From Jiangella sp. DSM 45060 (GTDB taxonomy: Bacteria; Actinomycetota; Actinomycetes; Jiangellales; Jiangellaceae): a stretch of DNA of 64,000 bases. A program made the translations under genes and the position numbers. The stretch covers positions 4,792,501 through 4,856,500 of the forward strand of contig NZ_LT629771.1 of assembly GCF_900105175.1 (NCBI RefSeq). Direction: 5' to 3'. The notes below the pieces were generated by a model. It had not been told where the DNA came from. It was given only the letters and a program-made list of their open reading frames with translations, and did no database searches. Of this stretch, positions 7,875-15,985 are shown in pieces. Within the stretch, counting starts at the first letter, position 1. Every line of letters begins with the position of its first letter.

Positions 7875-8417
7875 ATGACCGAAGTGATGACCGAGCCGAA
7901 GCACGTCAGCATCGTGCAGTTGAACAAGGCCGCGTTGACGGCCCTCGCCGCGGGCGATCTCGTCGCGGCCAACCAGGAGTCGCCGGTCCGGTTGACGCCG
8001 TACTGCGCCGGCCCGCACTGGAGCAGTGTGTGGCGCATGCGCAGCGAGCAGGTCGCGACCGACCCCGCCAGTGCCGCCTGGATCACCGGCATCGTCTGGG
8101 ACGACGACCGTCAGCTCGCCGTGGGGCGGGCGGGGTTCCACGGGCCGCCCGACGGCGAGGGCCGGGTCGAGGTCGGCTACGCGATCGACCCCGCCCACCG
8201 CCGCCGCGGGTACGCCCGGGCCGCGCTGGAGCTGATGCTCGACCGCGCCGCCCACGACCCGCAGGTGCGCATCGTCCGGGCCACCGTCAGCCCGACGAAC
8301 CTGGCCTCGCGCAACCTCGTGGGGCAGTACGGGTTCGTCGAGGTCGGTGAGCAGATCGACCCCGAGGACGGCCTCGAGACGATCTACGAGCTCACGAGTG
8401 ACGAGGCGCGTACATGA
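7875..8417 (+). CDS. GNAT acetyltransferase
   Basis: 180 residues from ATG 7875. The N-terminal third ([20 protein letters not shown]) resembles the substrate region of RimJ/RimL-like proteins. The acetyl-CoA motif is [21 protein letters not shown], and the C-terminal motif [21 protein letters not shown] carries the typical Asn and Tyr. It may be cotranscribed with the ArsR-SRPBCC gene 65 bases upstream. Substrate unknown. It overlaps the convergent YnfA-family gene by 26 bases. Confidence 0.87.
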   Translation: MTEVMTEPKHVSIVQLNKAALTALAAGDLVAANQESPVRLTPYCAGPHWSSVWRMRSEQVATDPASAAWITGIVWDDDRQLAVGRAGFHGPPDGEGRVEVGYAIDPAHRRRGYARAALELMLDRAAHDPQVRIVRATVSPTNLASRNLVGQYGFVEVGEQIDPEDGLETIYELTSDEART

Positions 8418-8727
8418 TGATCGCGACGCCGACGATGCAGATCGCCGCGCCGATCACGTCGTAGCGGTCCGGCCGGAACCCGTCGGCCACCATCGCCCAG
8501 GCCAGCGAGCCGGCGACGAACACACCGCCGTACGCGGCCAGCACCCGGCCGAAGTGCGCGTCGGGCTGCAGCGTCGCGACGAACCCGTAGAGGCCCAGCG
8601 CGACGGCGCCGAAGCCGGTCCAGAGCAGGCCGCGGTGCTCGCGCACGCCCTGCCAGACCAGCCACGCGCCGCCGATCTCGGCGACGGCGGCGAGCAGGAA
8701 CAGGGCGATGGAACGGGCGACGGTCAT
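8392..8727 (-). CDS. YnfA/UPF0060 family small membrane protein
   Basis: 111 residues, four hydrophobic helices: [57 protein letters not shown] and [17 protein letters not shown]. The GG-containing first helix, the [10 protein letters not shown] loop and the DRYDVIGA segment are family signatures. Relatives resemble half-size DMT/SMR transporters and have been linked to small-molecule efflux, but the physiological substrate here is unknown. Start taken at ATG 8725-8727; divergent from the RidA gene with about 52 bases between. Confidence 0.9.
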   Translation of the reverse strand: MTVARSIALFLLAAVAEIGGAWLVWQGVREHRGLLWTGFGAVALGLYGFVATLQPDAHFGRVLAAYGGVFVAGSLAWAMVADGFRPDRYDVIGAAICIVGVAIIMYAPRHS

Positions 8728-8779
8728 GGCCGCCACCCTAGGAGCCGACCTTGTCGGTGGCCCGCCGTAGGCTGCCGCC

Positions 8780-9190
8780 ATGCCGATGCAGTTGATCAAC
8801 CCGCCCGGGCTCCCCCAGCCGCCCACCTACTCCCAGGTCGTCGTCGCCACCGGCTCGCGTCAGGTCGTCGTCGCGGGTCAGGTGCCGTGCGACGCCGACG
8901 GTGCGCTGGTGGGCGCCGGCGACCTCGCCGCGCAGACCGAGCAGACGCTGCGCAACGTCGCCACGGCGCTCGCGGCGGCCGGCGCCACCTTCGCCGACGT
9001 CGTCCGGCTCGGCATCTTCGTCGCCGGCTACGACGAGCACAGCCTCGAGCAGATCCACGCCGGCCTGGTCGCCGCCTCCGACGTCGCCGTCCGCCCCGAC
9101 GGCCCGCCCGCGGCCACGCTGGTCGGCGTGGCGGCGCTGGCGTTCCCGGGGCAGCTGATCGAGATCGAGGCGACCGCCGTCCTCCCCTGA
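8780..9190 (+). CDS. RidA/YjgF-family protein
   Basis: 136 residues, the usual size of this trimeric family whose best known members hydrolyse reactive enamine/imine intermediates. Recognisable segments are the start [50 protein letters not shown] and the C-terminal EIEATAVLP. At the position where RidA has an Arg that binds the carboxylate, this protein reads PPAATLVGV, so the Arg is absent. It may belong to the Rid subgroups without imine deaminase activity. Confidence 0.88.
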   Translation: MPMQLINPPGLPQPPTYSQVVVATGSRQVVVAGQVPCDADGALVGAGDLAAQTEQTLRNVATALAAAGATFADVVRLGIFVAGYDEHSLEQIHAGLVAASDVAVRPDGPPAATLVGVAALAFPGQLIEIEATAVLP

Positions 9191-9310
9191 CGGGTGGGTG
9201 GAGCGTCCGGCCGGTGCGGGACGGATCGGCCGCGGCGCACGCCGCCCAGACCCTCTCGGGGACCCGCGGTCCCGTCGACGTATTGGGCCGGGACGGTTGG
9301 GTTCCGGTCG

Positions 9311-9412
9311 GGTGACCTCGACGCCAACAGTTGGCGCCCATGTCACCTCACCCGACACCACCCCGCCTCACACCGGGTGACGCCGACGCCAACAGTTGGC
9401 GCCTACGTCACC
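9311..9412. repeat. Two copies of a 37-bp dyad repeat (65-bp period) in an otherwise empty intergenic region
   Basis: The 328 bases between the RidA gene and the TagC-like gene (9191-9518) hold no convincing gene. At 9311-9347 and 9376-9412 lie two copies of the symmetrical element GGTGAC-N6-GCCAACAGTTGGC-N6-GTCACC, followed each time by a related CACCACCCCGCCTCACAC segment, so the unit repeats every 65 bases. The same dyad, with central G instead of A, occurs three times at 32.0-32.5 kb. A small 17-bp tandem duplication (CCGTCAACCGCCCCGCG) follows at 9481-9513. Confidence 0.85.
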
Positions 9413-9518
9413 TCGCCTGTCACCACCCCGCCTCACACTGGGTGTCGCCGCCGTCAGGGCACCGATACCGCCGGCCCGCGCCGTCAACCGCCCCGCGCCG
9501 TCAACCGCCCCGCCGCCC

Positions 9519-10577
9519 TCAGCCGAGCCGCTTCGTGAGGATCGTGCAGAGGCGGTCGTCGTCCGGGTCGGCGGTCAGGCTGGTGCCGAACGCGAACCCG
9601 AGCCGCGCCGTCGGCCGCCGGCCGGGCGAGGCGAGCCAGACGCCGAGGCCCTCGGGTTCGCGCCGGTGCAGTTCGTGCCCGTCGGTCGTGCGGACCCGTT
9701 CCGCGACGGCGCCGGTGCGCCAGTCGACCCTGGTCAGGTGCGCGTTGCCCTGCCCGGACGGCGGGTTGGTGTCGCTGTAGATCTGCCCGTCGTACAGATA
9801 GAGGTCGCGCCCGTACGTCGCGTAGCCCTGGAACACCGGGCCGCCGCTGAGCACGTCCGGCTGCGCCACGTCGGCCACTGGCACGTACGCCGGCCGCTCG
9901 CGTCGCACGTCGTCGAGGTCGAAGAGCGCGTACCGGAACGCGCCGTCGCGGCGGTACCGCATGACCAGCGTGCGGTGGACGGGGTCGACGTTGCAGGTGG
10001 TGCGGTCGACGCCGGGCAGCAGTTCGCGTCGTTGCAGGTCCGGCGTCGTGTCCGCGTCGATGACCGTGCCGTCGGCGAACGGGAACCGCAGCAGCCGGGT
10101 TCCCCACCCGCTCGTGCCCTCGGTGACGGCGTCGACCTCTGTCCACAGGTGCACGTCGCGGCCGGACCTTTCCACACCGATCGCGACGCCGTGCCCGAAC
10201 CGCTTGAGATACATGTGCCCGAGCAGGTTCCCGGTGAGGTCGAGCTTGGACAGCGTGAGGTCGCCGCGGGCGACCCGGCGCGCGTACGCCTCGTCACCGG
10301 GCGCGTCGCCGGGAAGGATGGTCCCGCCCTGGGTGATCTGCACGACGTAGACGTGGCCGCCGGGACTGTCGACGGCGAACGACTGCATGATCGTCCGCTG
10401 GTCGTGCAGGCCGACGTTGACGAGGAACGGCTCGGCCGGCGTGGTCAGGTCGAACGGCCGGGCCCGTCCGGGCAGCCCGGCCGCCGGCGCTGCCGTCGTC
10501 CCCGCCGCCGCCAGCGCGCCGGCACCCGCCACCGCACCGCCGAGCCGCACGAACGCCCGCCGCGAGAGTTCCGTCAT
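9519..10577 (-). CDS. Tat-exported TagC-like (teichoic acid biosynthesis protein C / baseplate-like) protein
   Basis: 352 residues with an N-terminal Tat signal (SRRAFVRLGGAVAGAGALAAAG). The mature protein matches the Streptomyces family annotated as teichoic acid biosynthesis protein C: FDLTTPAEPFLVNVGLHDQ, TIMQSFAVD, GGHVYVVQI, YLKRFGHGVAIGVE, LWTEVDAV and a long beta-propeller-like repeat pattern. Biochemical function is not established in actinobacteria. It is last in the ABC transporter operon and overlaps the GDPD gene by 4 bases, so it probably acts outside the cell on the same glycerophosphate- or polyol-phosphate-containing material. Confidence 0.78.
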   Translation of the reverse strand: MTELSRRAFVRLGGAVAGAGALAAAGTTAAPAAGLPGRARPFDLTTPAEPFLVNVGLHDQRTIMQSFAVDSPGGHVYVVQITQGGTILPGDAPGDEAYARRVARGDLTLSKLDLTGNLLGHMYLKRFGHGVAIGVERSGRDVHLWTEVDAVTEGTSGWGTRLLRFPFADGTVIDADTTPDLQRRELLPGVDRTTCNVDPVHRTLVMRYRRDGAFRYALFDLDDVRRERPAYVPVADVAQPDVLSGGPVFQGYATYGRDLYLYDGQIYSDTNPPSGQGNAHLTRVDWRTGAVAERVRTTDGHELHRREPEGLGVWLASPGRRPTARLGFAFGTSLTADPDDDRLCTILTKRLG

Positions 10578-11275
10578 GATGCCGCCTCCTCGATCCGTGC
10601 CAGCTCGGCCGCGATGATGGCCGTCTCGTCGGTGGTGAACCCGTCGACGCCGAGGGCCCGCGCGTCGCGCAGCTGCTCCGGCGTGTTGACCAGCCAGACG
10701 CTGAACTCCAGGCCGTGCGCCTGCGCCTTCTCGACGAGCGCGCGGTCGGTGCCGGCCCAGCCGAACAGCACCCGCGAGGCGCCCAGCTCGACGGCGCGGT
10801 CGAGCGACTCGGCCGACCCGGCGGACGCGATCAGCCCGACCGGCGCGTCCGGGAACAGCCGGACCAGCTCGGCGACGACGTCCGGGTCGAAGCAGCACGG
10901 CGAGATGCGGGCGAGGTCGTCGGGACGGTCGCGCAGCAGCTCGGCGAGCGGGCCGGCCGCCTCCGGTGCCTTGATCTCCACCTGCAGCCGTGCGCCGACG
11001 CCGTCGAGCACCTCCTCGAACGACGGGATCCGCGCGCCGCCGCCGGCGTCGAGCGCCTGGAGCTCCCGCAACGTCAGCTCCGCGACGGCGCCGGTGCCGT
11101 CCGTCGTCCGGTCGACGGTGGCGTCGTGCATCACCACCAGCCGGCCGTCGGCGGACAGCCGCAGGTCCAGCTCGATCTCGTCGGCGCCCTCCTCGACCGC
11201 CTGCAGGAACGACCCGACGGTGTTCTCCGGCAGCACCGACGGCGAGCCGCGGTGTGCGCACACGCTCAGCGCCAT
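10574..11275 (-). CDS. Glycerophosphodiester phosphodiesterase (GDPD)
   Basis: 233-residue TIM-barrel enzyme cleaving glycerophosphodiesters to glycerol 3-phosphate (or the free polyol phosphate) and an alcohol. Catalytic motifs are AHRGSPSVLPENT (His, Arg, Glu), DEIELDLRLSADG (Glu, Asp) and VVMHDATVDRTTDGTG (second His), with LQVEIKAPE further on. No signal peptide, so cytoplasmic, acting on imported diesters. It is coupled to the solute-binding protein gene (TGATG) and the TagC-like gene (ATGA), which supports a role with the adjacent importer, as UgpQ has with Ugp. Confidence 0.93.
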   Translation of the reverse strand: MALSVCAHRGSPSVLPENTVGSFLQAVEEGADEIELDLRLSADGRLVVMHDATVDRTTDGTGAVAELTLRELQALDAGGGARIPSFEEVLDGVGARLQVEIKAPEAAGPLAELLRDRPDDLARISPCCFDPDVVAELVRLFPDAPVGLIASAGSAESLDRAVELGASRVLFGWAGTDRALVEKAQAHGLEFSVWLVNTPEQLRDARALGVDGFTTDETAIIAAELARIEEAAS

Positions 11276-12681
11276 CAGCCGAAGTACTCCTCGTAGGCGG
11301 GCCGGATGTCCTCGACGCCCTGCCGCAGCTGTTCGGCGACCTCGTCGAAGACGTCCTGCGGGTCCTCGCTGCCGTCGCTGTAGATGCGCTGCAGGCCGCT
11401 GATGATGAGGTCGGTGCCGTTGGGCAGGTAGGACCGGATCGCGTCGCTGCCCTTCGCCTCGGGCAGCTGCTCGACGGCGACGTTGAAGTTCGGGTCGCTG
11501 GCCAGGGTCTCCGCGAGCTCGGGGACGTCCATCGACGCCTTGACGATCGGCAGGTAGCCGGTCGCGAGCGTCCACTCGGCGGCGTTCTCCGGCTGGCCGA
11601 GGAACTTCAGCAGCTCGAACGCGGCGTCCTTCCGCTCCTTCGCGGCGCCCTTGAGCAGCGAGAACCCCATGCCGCCGGTCGGCACGCCGCTGGCGACCTC
11701 CTTCGGCAGGAACGCGGTGCCGACCTCGAACCCGGCGCTCGCGGACGCCTCGTAGATGCCGCGCAGCCCGCCGGTCGACGTGATCGCGGTGGCGACGACC
11801 CCGGTGCCGAAGTCGGTGCCGGCCGCCTGCGCGAGGTAGCCGTAGCCGTCCTCGAAGATGTACTGCTGGTGCCAGCGGGCCGCGTCGACGGCGCCGCCGG
11901 AGTCGATGGTGACGTCCAGGCCCTCGGACAGCTTGCCGCCGAACTGCCAGGTCGCGGCCATGAACTGCCAGTCGTCGTCGCCGGTGAACGCGTGCGCCTT
12001 CAGCGGCTGGCCGTTGACGCTGAGCTGCGAGATCTCCGCCGACCACTCGCGCAGCTCCGTCCACGTCTCGGGACCGCGGTCGGGCAGGCCGAGCTGCTGG
12101 AACACCGTCTTGTTGTAGTAGAACAGCGGCGTGCTGCGGCCGAACGACAGCCAGTACAGCTCGTCGCCGACCAGCCCCTCGTCGTAGAGCGCCTCGACGT
12201 AGTCGTCGCGGCCGAAGTCGTCGCCGAAGTAGTCGTTCAGCGGCTCGAGCGCGTCGTTGATGAGGAACCGGCCCCAGAAGGTGTCGGCGAGCATCATGAC
12301 GTCCGGGACAGCGCCGGCCCGCAGCGCGGCGGTGAGCTTCGACGCCGACTCGGGGTACGGGCCCTGGAACTGGACCTCGGCGTAGATGTCCTCCTGCGAC
12401 TGGTTGAAGCTCTCCACCAGCGCGGCCAGCGCCTCGCCGTTGACGCCGCTCATCGCGCTCCACATGGCGACGTTGACGCGGCCGGCGTACTGCGAGGGCG
12501 GGCTGATGTCGACCTGGTCGAGGTTGCCGCCGGGGTCGCCGGTGCCGTCGTCGCTGCCACCGTCGTCGGTGACGCCGCCCGCGCAGCCGAGCAGCGGGAC
12601 GGCGACGCCGGCGGCCGCCGCCATGGCGAGGAAGTCGCGGCGGCTCGGCCGGGAGGGTCGCAGTACGGTGCGGTGTCGCAT
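11275..12681 (-). CDS. ABC importer solute-binding lipoprotein (family 1)
   Basis: 468 residues with a twin-arginine start SRRDFLAMAAAAG and a lipobox VPLLGCAGG, so exported and lipid-anchored. The fold is the large carbohydrate-type binding protein (INVSQSQ-like ESFNQSQEDIYAEVQFQG, APDVMMLADTFWG-like PDVMMLADTFWGRFL, GMGFSLLKGAAKERKDAAFELLKFL). Presence of a GDPD gene in the operon suggests UgpB-like specificity for glycerophosphodiesters, but sugar substrates cannot be excluded. No ATPase is encoded nearby; a shared MsiK-type ATPase is usual in actinobacteria. Confidence 0.9.
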   Translation of the reverse strand: MRHRTVLRPSRPSRRDFLAMAAAAGVAVPLLGCAGGVTDDGGSDDGTGDPGGNLDQVDISPPSQYAGRVNVAMWSAMSGVNGEALAALVESFNQSQEDIYAEVQFQGPYPESASKLTAALRAGAVPDVMMLADTFWGRFLINDALEPLNDYFGDDFGRDDYVEALYDEGLVGDELYWLSFGRSTPLFYYNKTVFQQLGLPDRGPETWTELREWSAEISQLSVNGQPLKAHAFTGDDDWQFMAATWQFGGKLSEGLDVTIDSGGAVDAARWHQQYIFEDGYGYLAQAAGTDFGTGVVATAITSTGGLRGIYEASASAGFEVGTAFLPKEVASGVPTGGMGFSLLKGAAKERKDAAFELLKFLGQPENAAEWTLATGYLPIVKASMDVPELAETLASDPNFNVAVEQLPEAKGSDAIRSYLPNGTDLIISGLQRIYSDGSEDPQDVFDEVAEQLRQGVEDIRPAYEEYFG

Positions 12682-12715
12682 GGGGGTGCGTCCTTTCGTG
12701 ACGAGCAGGCGGGGG

Positions 12716-13540
12716 TCAGCCCTTGACGGCCCCGCCGGTCAGCCCGCGGGTGATCTGCCGCTGGGCGAGGAGGAAGAGGATGAGCATCGGGAGTGCGACC
12801 ATCACCGTGCCGGCCATGATCGCGCCCCAGTTCGCGTAGCCCTCGTTGGAGCGCAGGTAGAGCAGTCCGATGGGCAGCGTCCGCATCTCGACGGTGTTGG
12901 TGACGATCAGCGGCCAGATGAAGTCGTTCCACATGTCGACGACGGCGATGATGCCGACCGTCACGAGCATCGGCTTGCACATCGGCAGCACGACCTGCCA
13001 CATGATGCGCAGGTGCCCCGCGCCGTCCACCCGCGCCGCCTCGACGACGTCGCCGGGCAGCGTGAGCATGTACTGACGCAGCAGGAACATGCCGAACACC
13101 GAGCCGGCGCTGGGCACGATCAACCCCAGGTAGGTGTTGATCCAGCCGAGGTTCGACACGGTGATGTAGTTCACGATCAGCGTGACGTTGTTCGGCACCA
13201 TCAGCGCGCCGAGCATCACCAGGAAGATCACGTTCTTGTAGGGAAACCGCAGGAACACGAACGCGTACGCCGTCAGCGTCGCGTTGACCAGCTTGATCGT
13301 GGCGCCGCCCGCGGTGACGATGACGGAGTTCATGAAGAAGTCACCGAACGGGGCGGCCCGCCACGCCTCGGCGAAGTTCTCGAAGTGCCAGCCGGGCAGC
13401 CAGCGGGGCGGGAACTGGTAAATATCGCCAGATTCTTTGAGAGCCGACGAGAACAGCCAGTACAGCGGGCCGATGAACAGCAGCCCGACGGCCACCAGGC
13501 CGGCGTACAGCAGCACCCGTCGCAACCGTGCGGCGGTCAT
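12716..13540 (-). CDS. ABC transporter permease, MalG/UgpE type
   Basis: 274 residues, six predicted membrane helices, beginning VLLYAGLVAVGLLFIGPLYW. The cytoplasmic EAA loop that docks the ATPase reads VEAARVDGAGHLRIMWQVVLP (EAA-G pattern) near residue 190. It overlaps the upstream permease gene by 4 bases (ATGA) and precedes the binding-protein gene. Pairs with the next gene to form the membrane channel. Confidence 0.94.
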   Translation of the reverse strand: MTAARLRRVLLYAGLVAVGLLFIGPLYWLFSSALKESGDIYQFPPRWLPGWHFENFAEAWRAAPFGDFFMNSVIVTAGGATIKLVNATLTAYAFVFLRFPYKNVIFLVMLGALMVPNNVTLIVNYITVSNLGWINTYLGLIVPSAGSVFGMFLLRQYMLTLPGDVVEAARVDGAGHLRIMWQVVLPMCKPMLVTVGIIAVVDMWNDFIWPLIVTNTVEMRTLPIGLLYLRSNEGYANWGAIMAGTVMVALPMLILFLLAQRQITRGLTGGAVKG

Positions 13541-14517
13541 GTGTAATGCACCTTGCGCTGGACGAACCTGGTCTGCAGGCCCGTGACGAGGAGGAGGATG
13601 AAGAACAGCAGCATGGCGGCCGCGGCGGCGGTGCCGGCGTCGGAGGCGCGGAAGCCCTGCTGGTAGACGTACCACGACAAGGTCGTCGTGGCGTCGCCCG
13701 GTCCTCCACCGGTGAGGACGGCGATCATGTCGTAGGCCTGGAACGTGCCGATGATCGACGTGACCAGCACGAAGAACGTCACCGGCGACAGCAGCGGCAG
13801 CGTGATCCGCCGGAACGTCGTCCACGTGCCGGCGCCGTCGAGCTTGGCCGCTTCGTACAGTTCTTCCGGGAGGTTCTGCAGCCCGGCGAGGTACACGATC
13901 GCGACGAACCCGAGGCCCTTCCACAGGTACGCGATGATCAGCGCGATCATCGCCCAGTCCGCGTCGTTCACCCATCTCGGCGACGCCACCCCGAACGGGT
14001 CGAGCACCACCCGCGTCAGCCCGTAGGCCGGGTCGAAGATGAACAGCCACAGCGTCGCGACGGCGGCGCCGCTGACGATGTGCGGGGCGAACGCGGCGGT
14101 CCGGACGATGCCCCGGCCGCGTAGCTTCTGGTCGAACAGCAGCGCGACCGCCAGCCCGAGGATGACGCTGCCGATCACGATCGCCGCGCTGAACGTCAGC
14201 GTGTTCCACAGGATCCCGTGGAAACTGGAGCTGTTGAACAGGTTCTCGTAGTTCTGCAGGCCCACGTAGCGCGGGGTGCCGGAGAGCATGTTCCAGCGGG
14301 TCAGGCTCAGCCAGGCGTTGTAGATGACCGGCCAGTAGTCGAAGGTGCCGATGATCAGCAGGTTCGGCGAGATCATCAGCAGGAAGAGCGCGTACTCCTT
14401 GCGGCGGCGGCGCCAGTGGTGCCGGCCCCGGCGGCGGCCACGTGCCGTCGGAACGGCGCCTCCGCCCGTGCTCGCGCCGGCGGCCTGATCCTGCCGATCG
14501 GCGGTGGTGGTGGTCAC
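13537..14517 (-). CDS. ABC transporter permease, MalF/UgpA type
   Basis: 326 residues from GTG 14515-14517, chosen over the ATG nine codons upstream because GGGAGG lies five bases before it. A basic N-terminus (GRRRGRHHWRRRRKEY) precedes the first helix FLLMISPNLLIIGTFDYW. EAA loop: YEAAKLDGAGTWTTFRRITLP. First gene of a five-gene operon (permease, permease, binding protein, GDPD, TagC-like). Confidence 0.93.
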   Translation of the reverse strand: MTTTTADRQDQAAGASTGGGAVPTARGRRRGRHHWRRRRKEYALFLLMISPNLLIIGTFDYWPVIYNAWLSLTRWNMLSGTPRYVGLQNYENLFNSSSFHGILWNTLTFSAAIVIGSVILGLAVALLFDQKLRGRGIVRTAAFAPHIVSGAAVATLWLFIFDPAYGLTRVVLDPFGVASPRWVNDADWAMIALIIAYLWKGLGFVAIVYLAGLQNLPEELYEAAKLDGAGTWTTFRRITLPLLSPVTFFVLVTSIIGTFQAYDMIAVLTGGGPGDATTTLSWYVYQQGFRASDAGTAAAAAMLLFFILLLVTGLQTRFVQRKVHYT

Positions 14518-14582
14518 GAACGCCTCCCGACGTGACGGTCGCAATCGGCCTCATCGATGTGCGGTGTGAGAGGGACCGTAAC

Positions 14583-14612
14583 AGACTTAACACAAAGAAC
14601 GATAGACTTAAC
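14583..14612 (-). promoter_or_regulatory. Paired AGACTTAAC direct repeats before the ABC operon
   Basis: Two identical 9-bp repeats (14583-14591 and 14604-14612) are spaced 21 bases, two helical turns, inside an unusually A/T-rich patch 65-95 bases upstream of the permease start. On the coding strand they read GTTAAGTCT. They are a probable operator-promoter for the importer operon. One of the two DeoR regulators nearby is the natural candidate to bind it; which one is not shown by the sequence. Confidence 0.6.
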
Positions 14613-14770
14613 TTCCACGAAGAGATGAACGGCATGCGGCCACCCGGCGGCGGGCCCGTGACCAGGCCGGATCACGGCCGCTTCGGCCCCCATCCGCCCG
14701 CGTCGGTGAGGCTACGGGAGTGGCCGCGACTGTGGCACTGAGTGCAGGTGCGGCTGGCCGCGCAGGACCC

Positions 14771-14824
14771 GGGTGCGGCGCCGCGCGCGGGTGCGGCAGC
14801 GCGAGCGGGTGCGGCGCCGGACAC
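14771..14824. repeat. 18-bp tandem repeat, three units, in GC-rich intergenic DNA
   Basis: GGGTGCGGC starts at 14771, 14789 and 14807, giving three 18-bp units within the 514-base gap between the permease operon and the DeoR gene (14518-15031). A plus-strand open frame from GTG 14742 would read them as GAAPRA-type hexapeptides, but it lacks a ribosome site and ends inside the DeoR gene. I see no gene in this gap. Confidence 0.6.
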
Positions 14825-15031
14825 CGCTCTGGCGCCCAGTGCGACTGCGGCACTGAGCGCGGCCGCGCCAGCAGGCCGCGCCGGTCACCGCACGACACCG
14901 GGCGAGCGCACCCATCCGGCCACCGCCCGCGGCGGCAGCGCCGGCGCGGTCACGCCACGTGGGCTCGCCGCGGGCCGGGCCACCACCACAGCCAAGACCG
15001 CCACCGCGGCCCCGGCCGGCGCCGCGAACAC

Positions 15032-15841
15032 TCAGGAGACCGCCACCACGATCGTGTGATCGCGCAGTTCAGCGAGCGCGCGCTCCCCCACCGCGGAGTT
15101 CACCACCACGGCGTTGAACTCCGACGTCGGCGCCAGACGGTGCAGCGCGGTGCGGTTGAGCTTCGTCGGATCCATCAGCAGGATGCGGCGCCGGCCGGCC
15201 GCCATCATCGCGCGTTTGACGGTAACGATCTCGGGTTCCTGGTGATAGGTGGTCGACATCGTCATGGCGGACGTGCTGAGGAAGACGATGTCGGTGGTGA
15301 GGGCGCCGATCGCCTCGATGGCGCTGAGCCCCAGGAACGCGTCGTGGGTGGCGTTGTAGTCGCCGCCGACGCCGATCAGGTGGATGTCCGGCGTGGTCTT
15401 GAGCACCTGCATGATCGGCAGATAGTTCGTCACGACCGTCAGCGGGCCGAGCCGCAGGTCGCCGAGCCGTCGGGCGACGAAGAGGTTGGTGGTGGAGGTG
15501 TCGAGCATGATCGACATGCCCGGCTCGATCATGCCCAGGGCGGCCGACGCCAGCGCCTCCTTCTCCTTGACCTGCACCCGGAGCCGGTACTCGGAGCTGC
15601 TCTCGAACACCGTCGACGGCTGCGCGGAGACGCCGCCGTGGAACTTCCGCACGACGCCGCGGCGCGCCAGCTCGTCGAGGTCGCGGTGGACCGTCATGAC
15701 GCTGGCCCCGGTCAGCTCGGTCAGCTCGGAGACCGTCGCGACCCCGTGAGCGACCACGTGCGACACGATCGCCTGCTGCCGCGCCTCACGGGCGAGCGTG
15801 CGCCGCGACGGCACGTCGGCGGGACGAGTGGGCGGCTTCAT
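15032..15841 (-). CDS. DeoR-family transcriptional regulator (first copy)
   Basis: 269 residues from ATG 15839-15841. N-terminal helix-turn-helix (about 25-75): VSELTELTGASVMTVHRDLDEL, then the family tag VVRKFHGGVS. The C-terminal DeoRC sensor domain has EKEALASAALGMIEPGMSIMLD, VVTNYLPIM and IGVGGDYNATHDAFLG. It is closely related to the DeoR gene at 18237-19019 (same AQPS-VFES linker), suggesting duplication. Effectors of such proteins are usually phosphorylated sugars or polyols, which fits the FGGY kinases alongside. Divergent from kinase 1. Confidence 0.93.
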   Translation of the reverse strand: MKPPTRPADVPSRRTLAREARQQAIVSHVVAHGVATVSELTELTGASVMTVHRDLDELARRGVVRKFHGGVSAQPSTVFESSSEYRLRVQVKEKEALASAALGMIEPGMSIMLDTSTTNLFVARRLGDLRLGPLTVVTNYLPIMQVLKTTPDIHLIGVGGDYNATHDAFLGLSAIEAIGALTTDIVFLSTSAMTMSTTYHQEPEIVTVKRAMMAAGRRRILLMDPTKLNRTALHRLAPTSEFNAVVVNSAVGERALAELRDHTIVVAVS

Positions 15842-15904
15842 GCGGAACAGTCTGGCGCAGTGTCCGGTCATTGGCGTGCACCGCTTCGATCCACCGCCAG
15901 ATGG

Positions 15905-15943
15905 GTTATCTTTAACATCCAAACGTGTTATCTATGCGATAAC
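15905..15943. promoter_or_regulatory. GTTATC repeats between DeoR gene and FGGY kinase
   Basis: GTTATC occurs at 15905-15910 and 15927-15932 (22 bases apart), and the second copy forms an inverted repeat GTTATC-TATGC-GATAAC to 15943. The patch is A/T-rich in a GC-rich surrounding and lies 43-81 bases before the kinase start and 64 bases before DeoR. The arrangement is typical of a DeoR-family operator serving both divergent genes. Confidence 0.65.
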
Positions 15944-15985
15944 GTGCTGGCTGAAACGCGCAGACATCGAGGCGACGGGGTGCAT

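Noticed and set aside
9311..9412. CRISPR array
   Set aside because: Only two units, palindromic core, and spacers are themselves repeated; no cas genes in the window.
14742..15059. Plus-strand open frame of 105 codons starting at GTG, Ala-rich, with hexapeptide repeats
   Set aside because: No ribosome site, low-complexity composition caused by an 18-bp DNA repeat, and its end overlaps the DeoR gene. Treated as non-coding.
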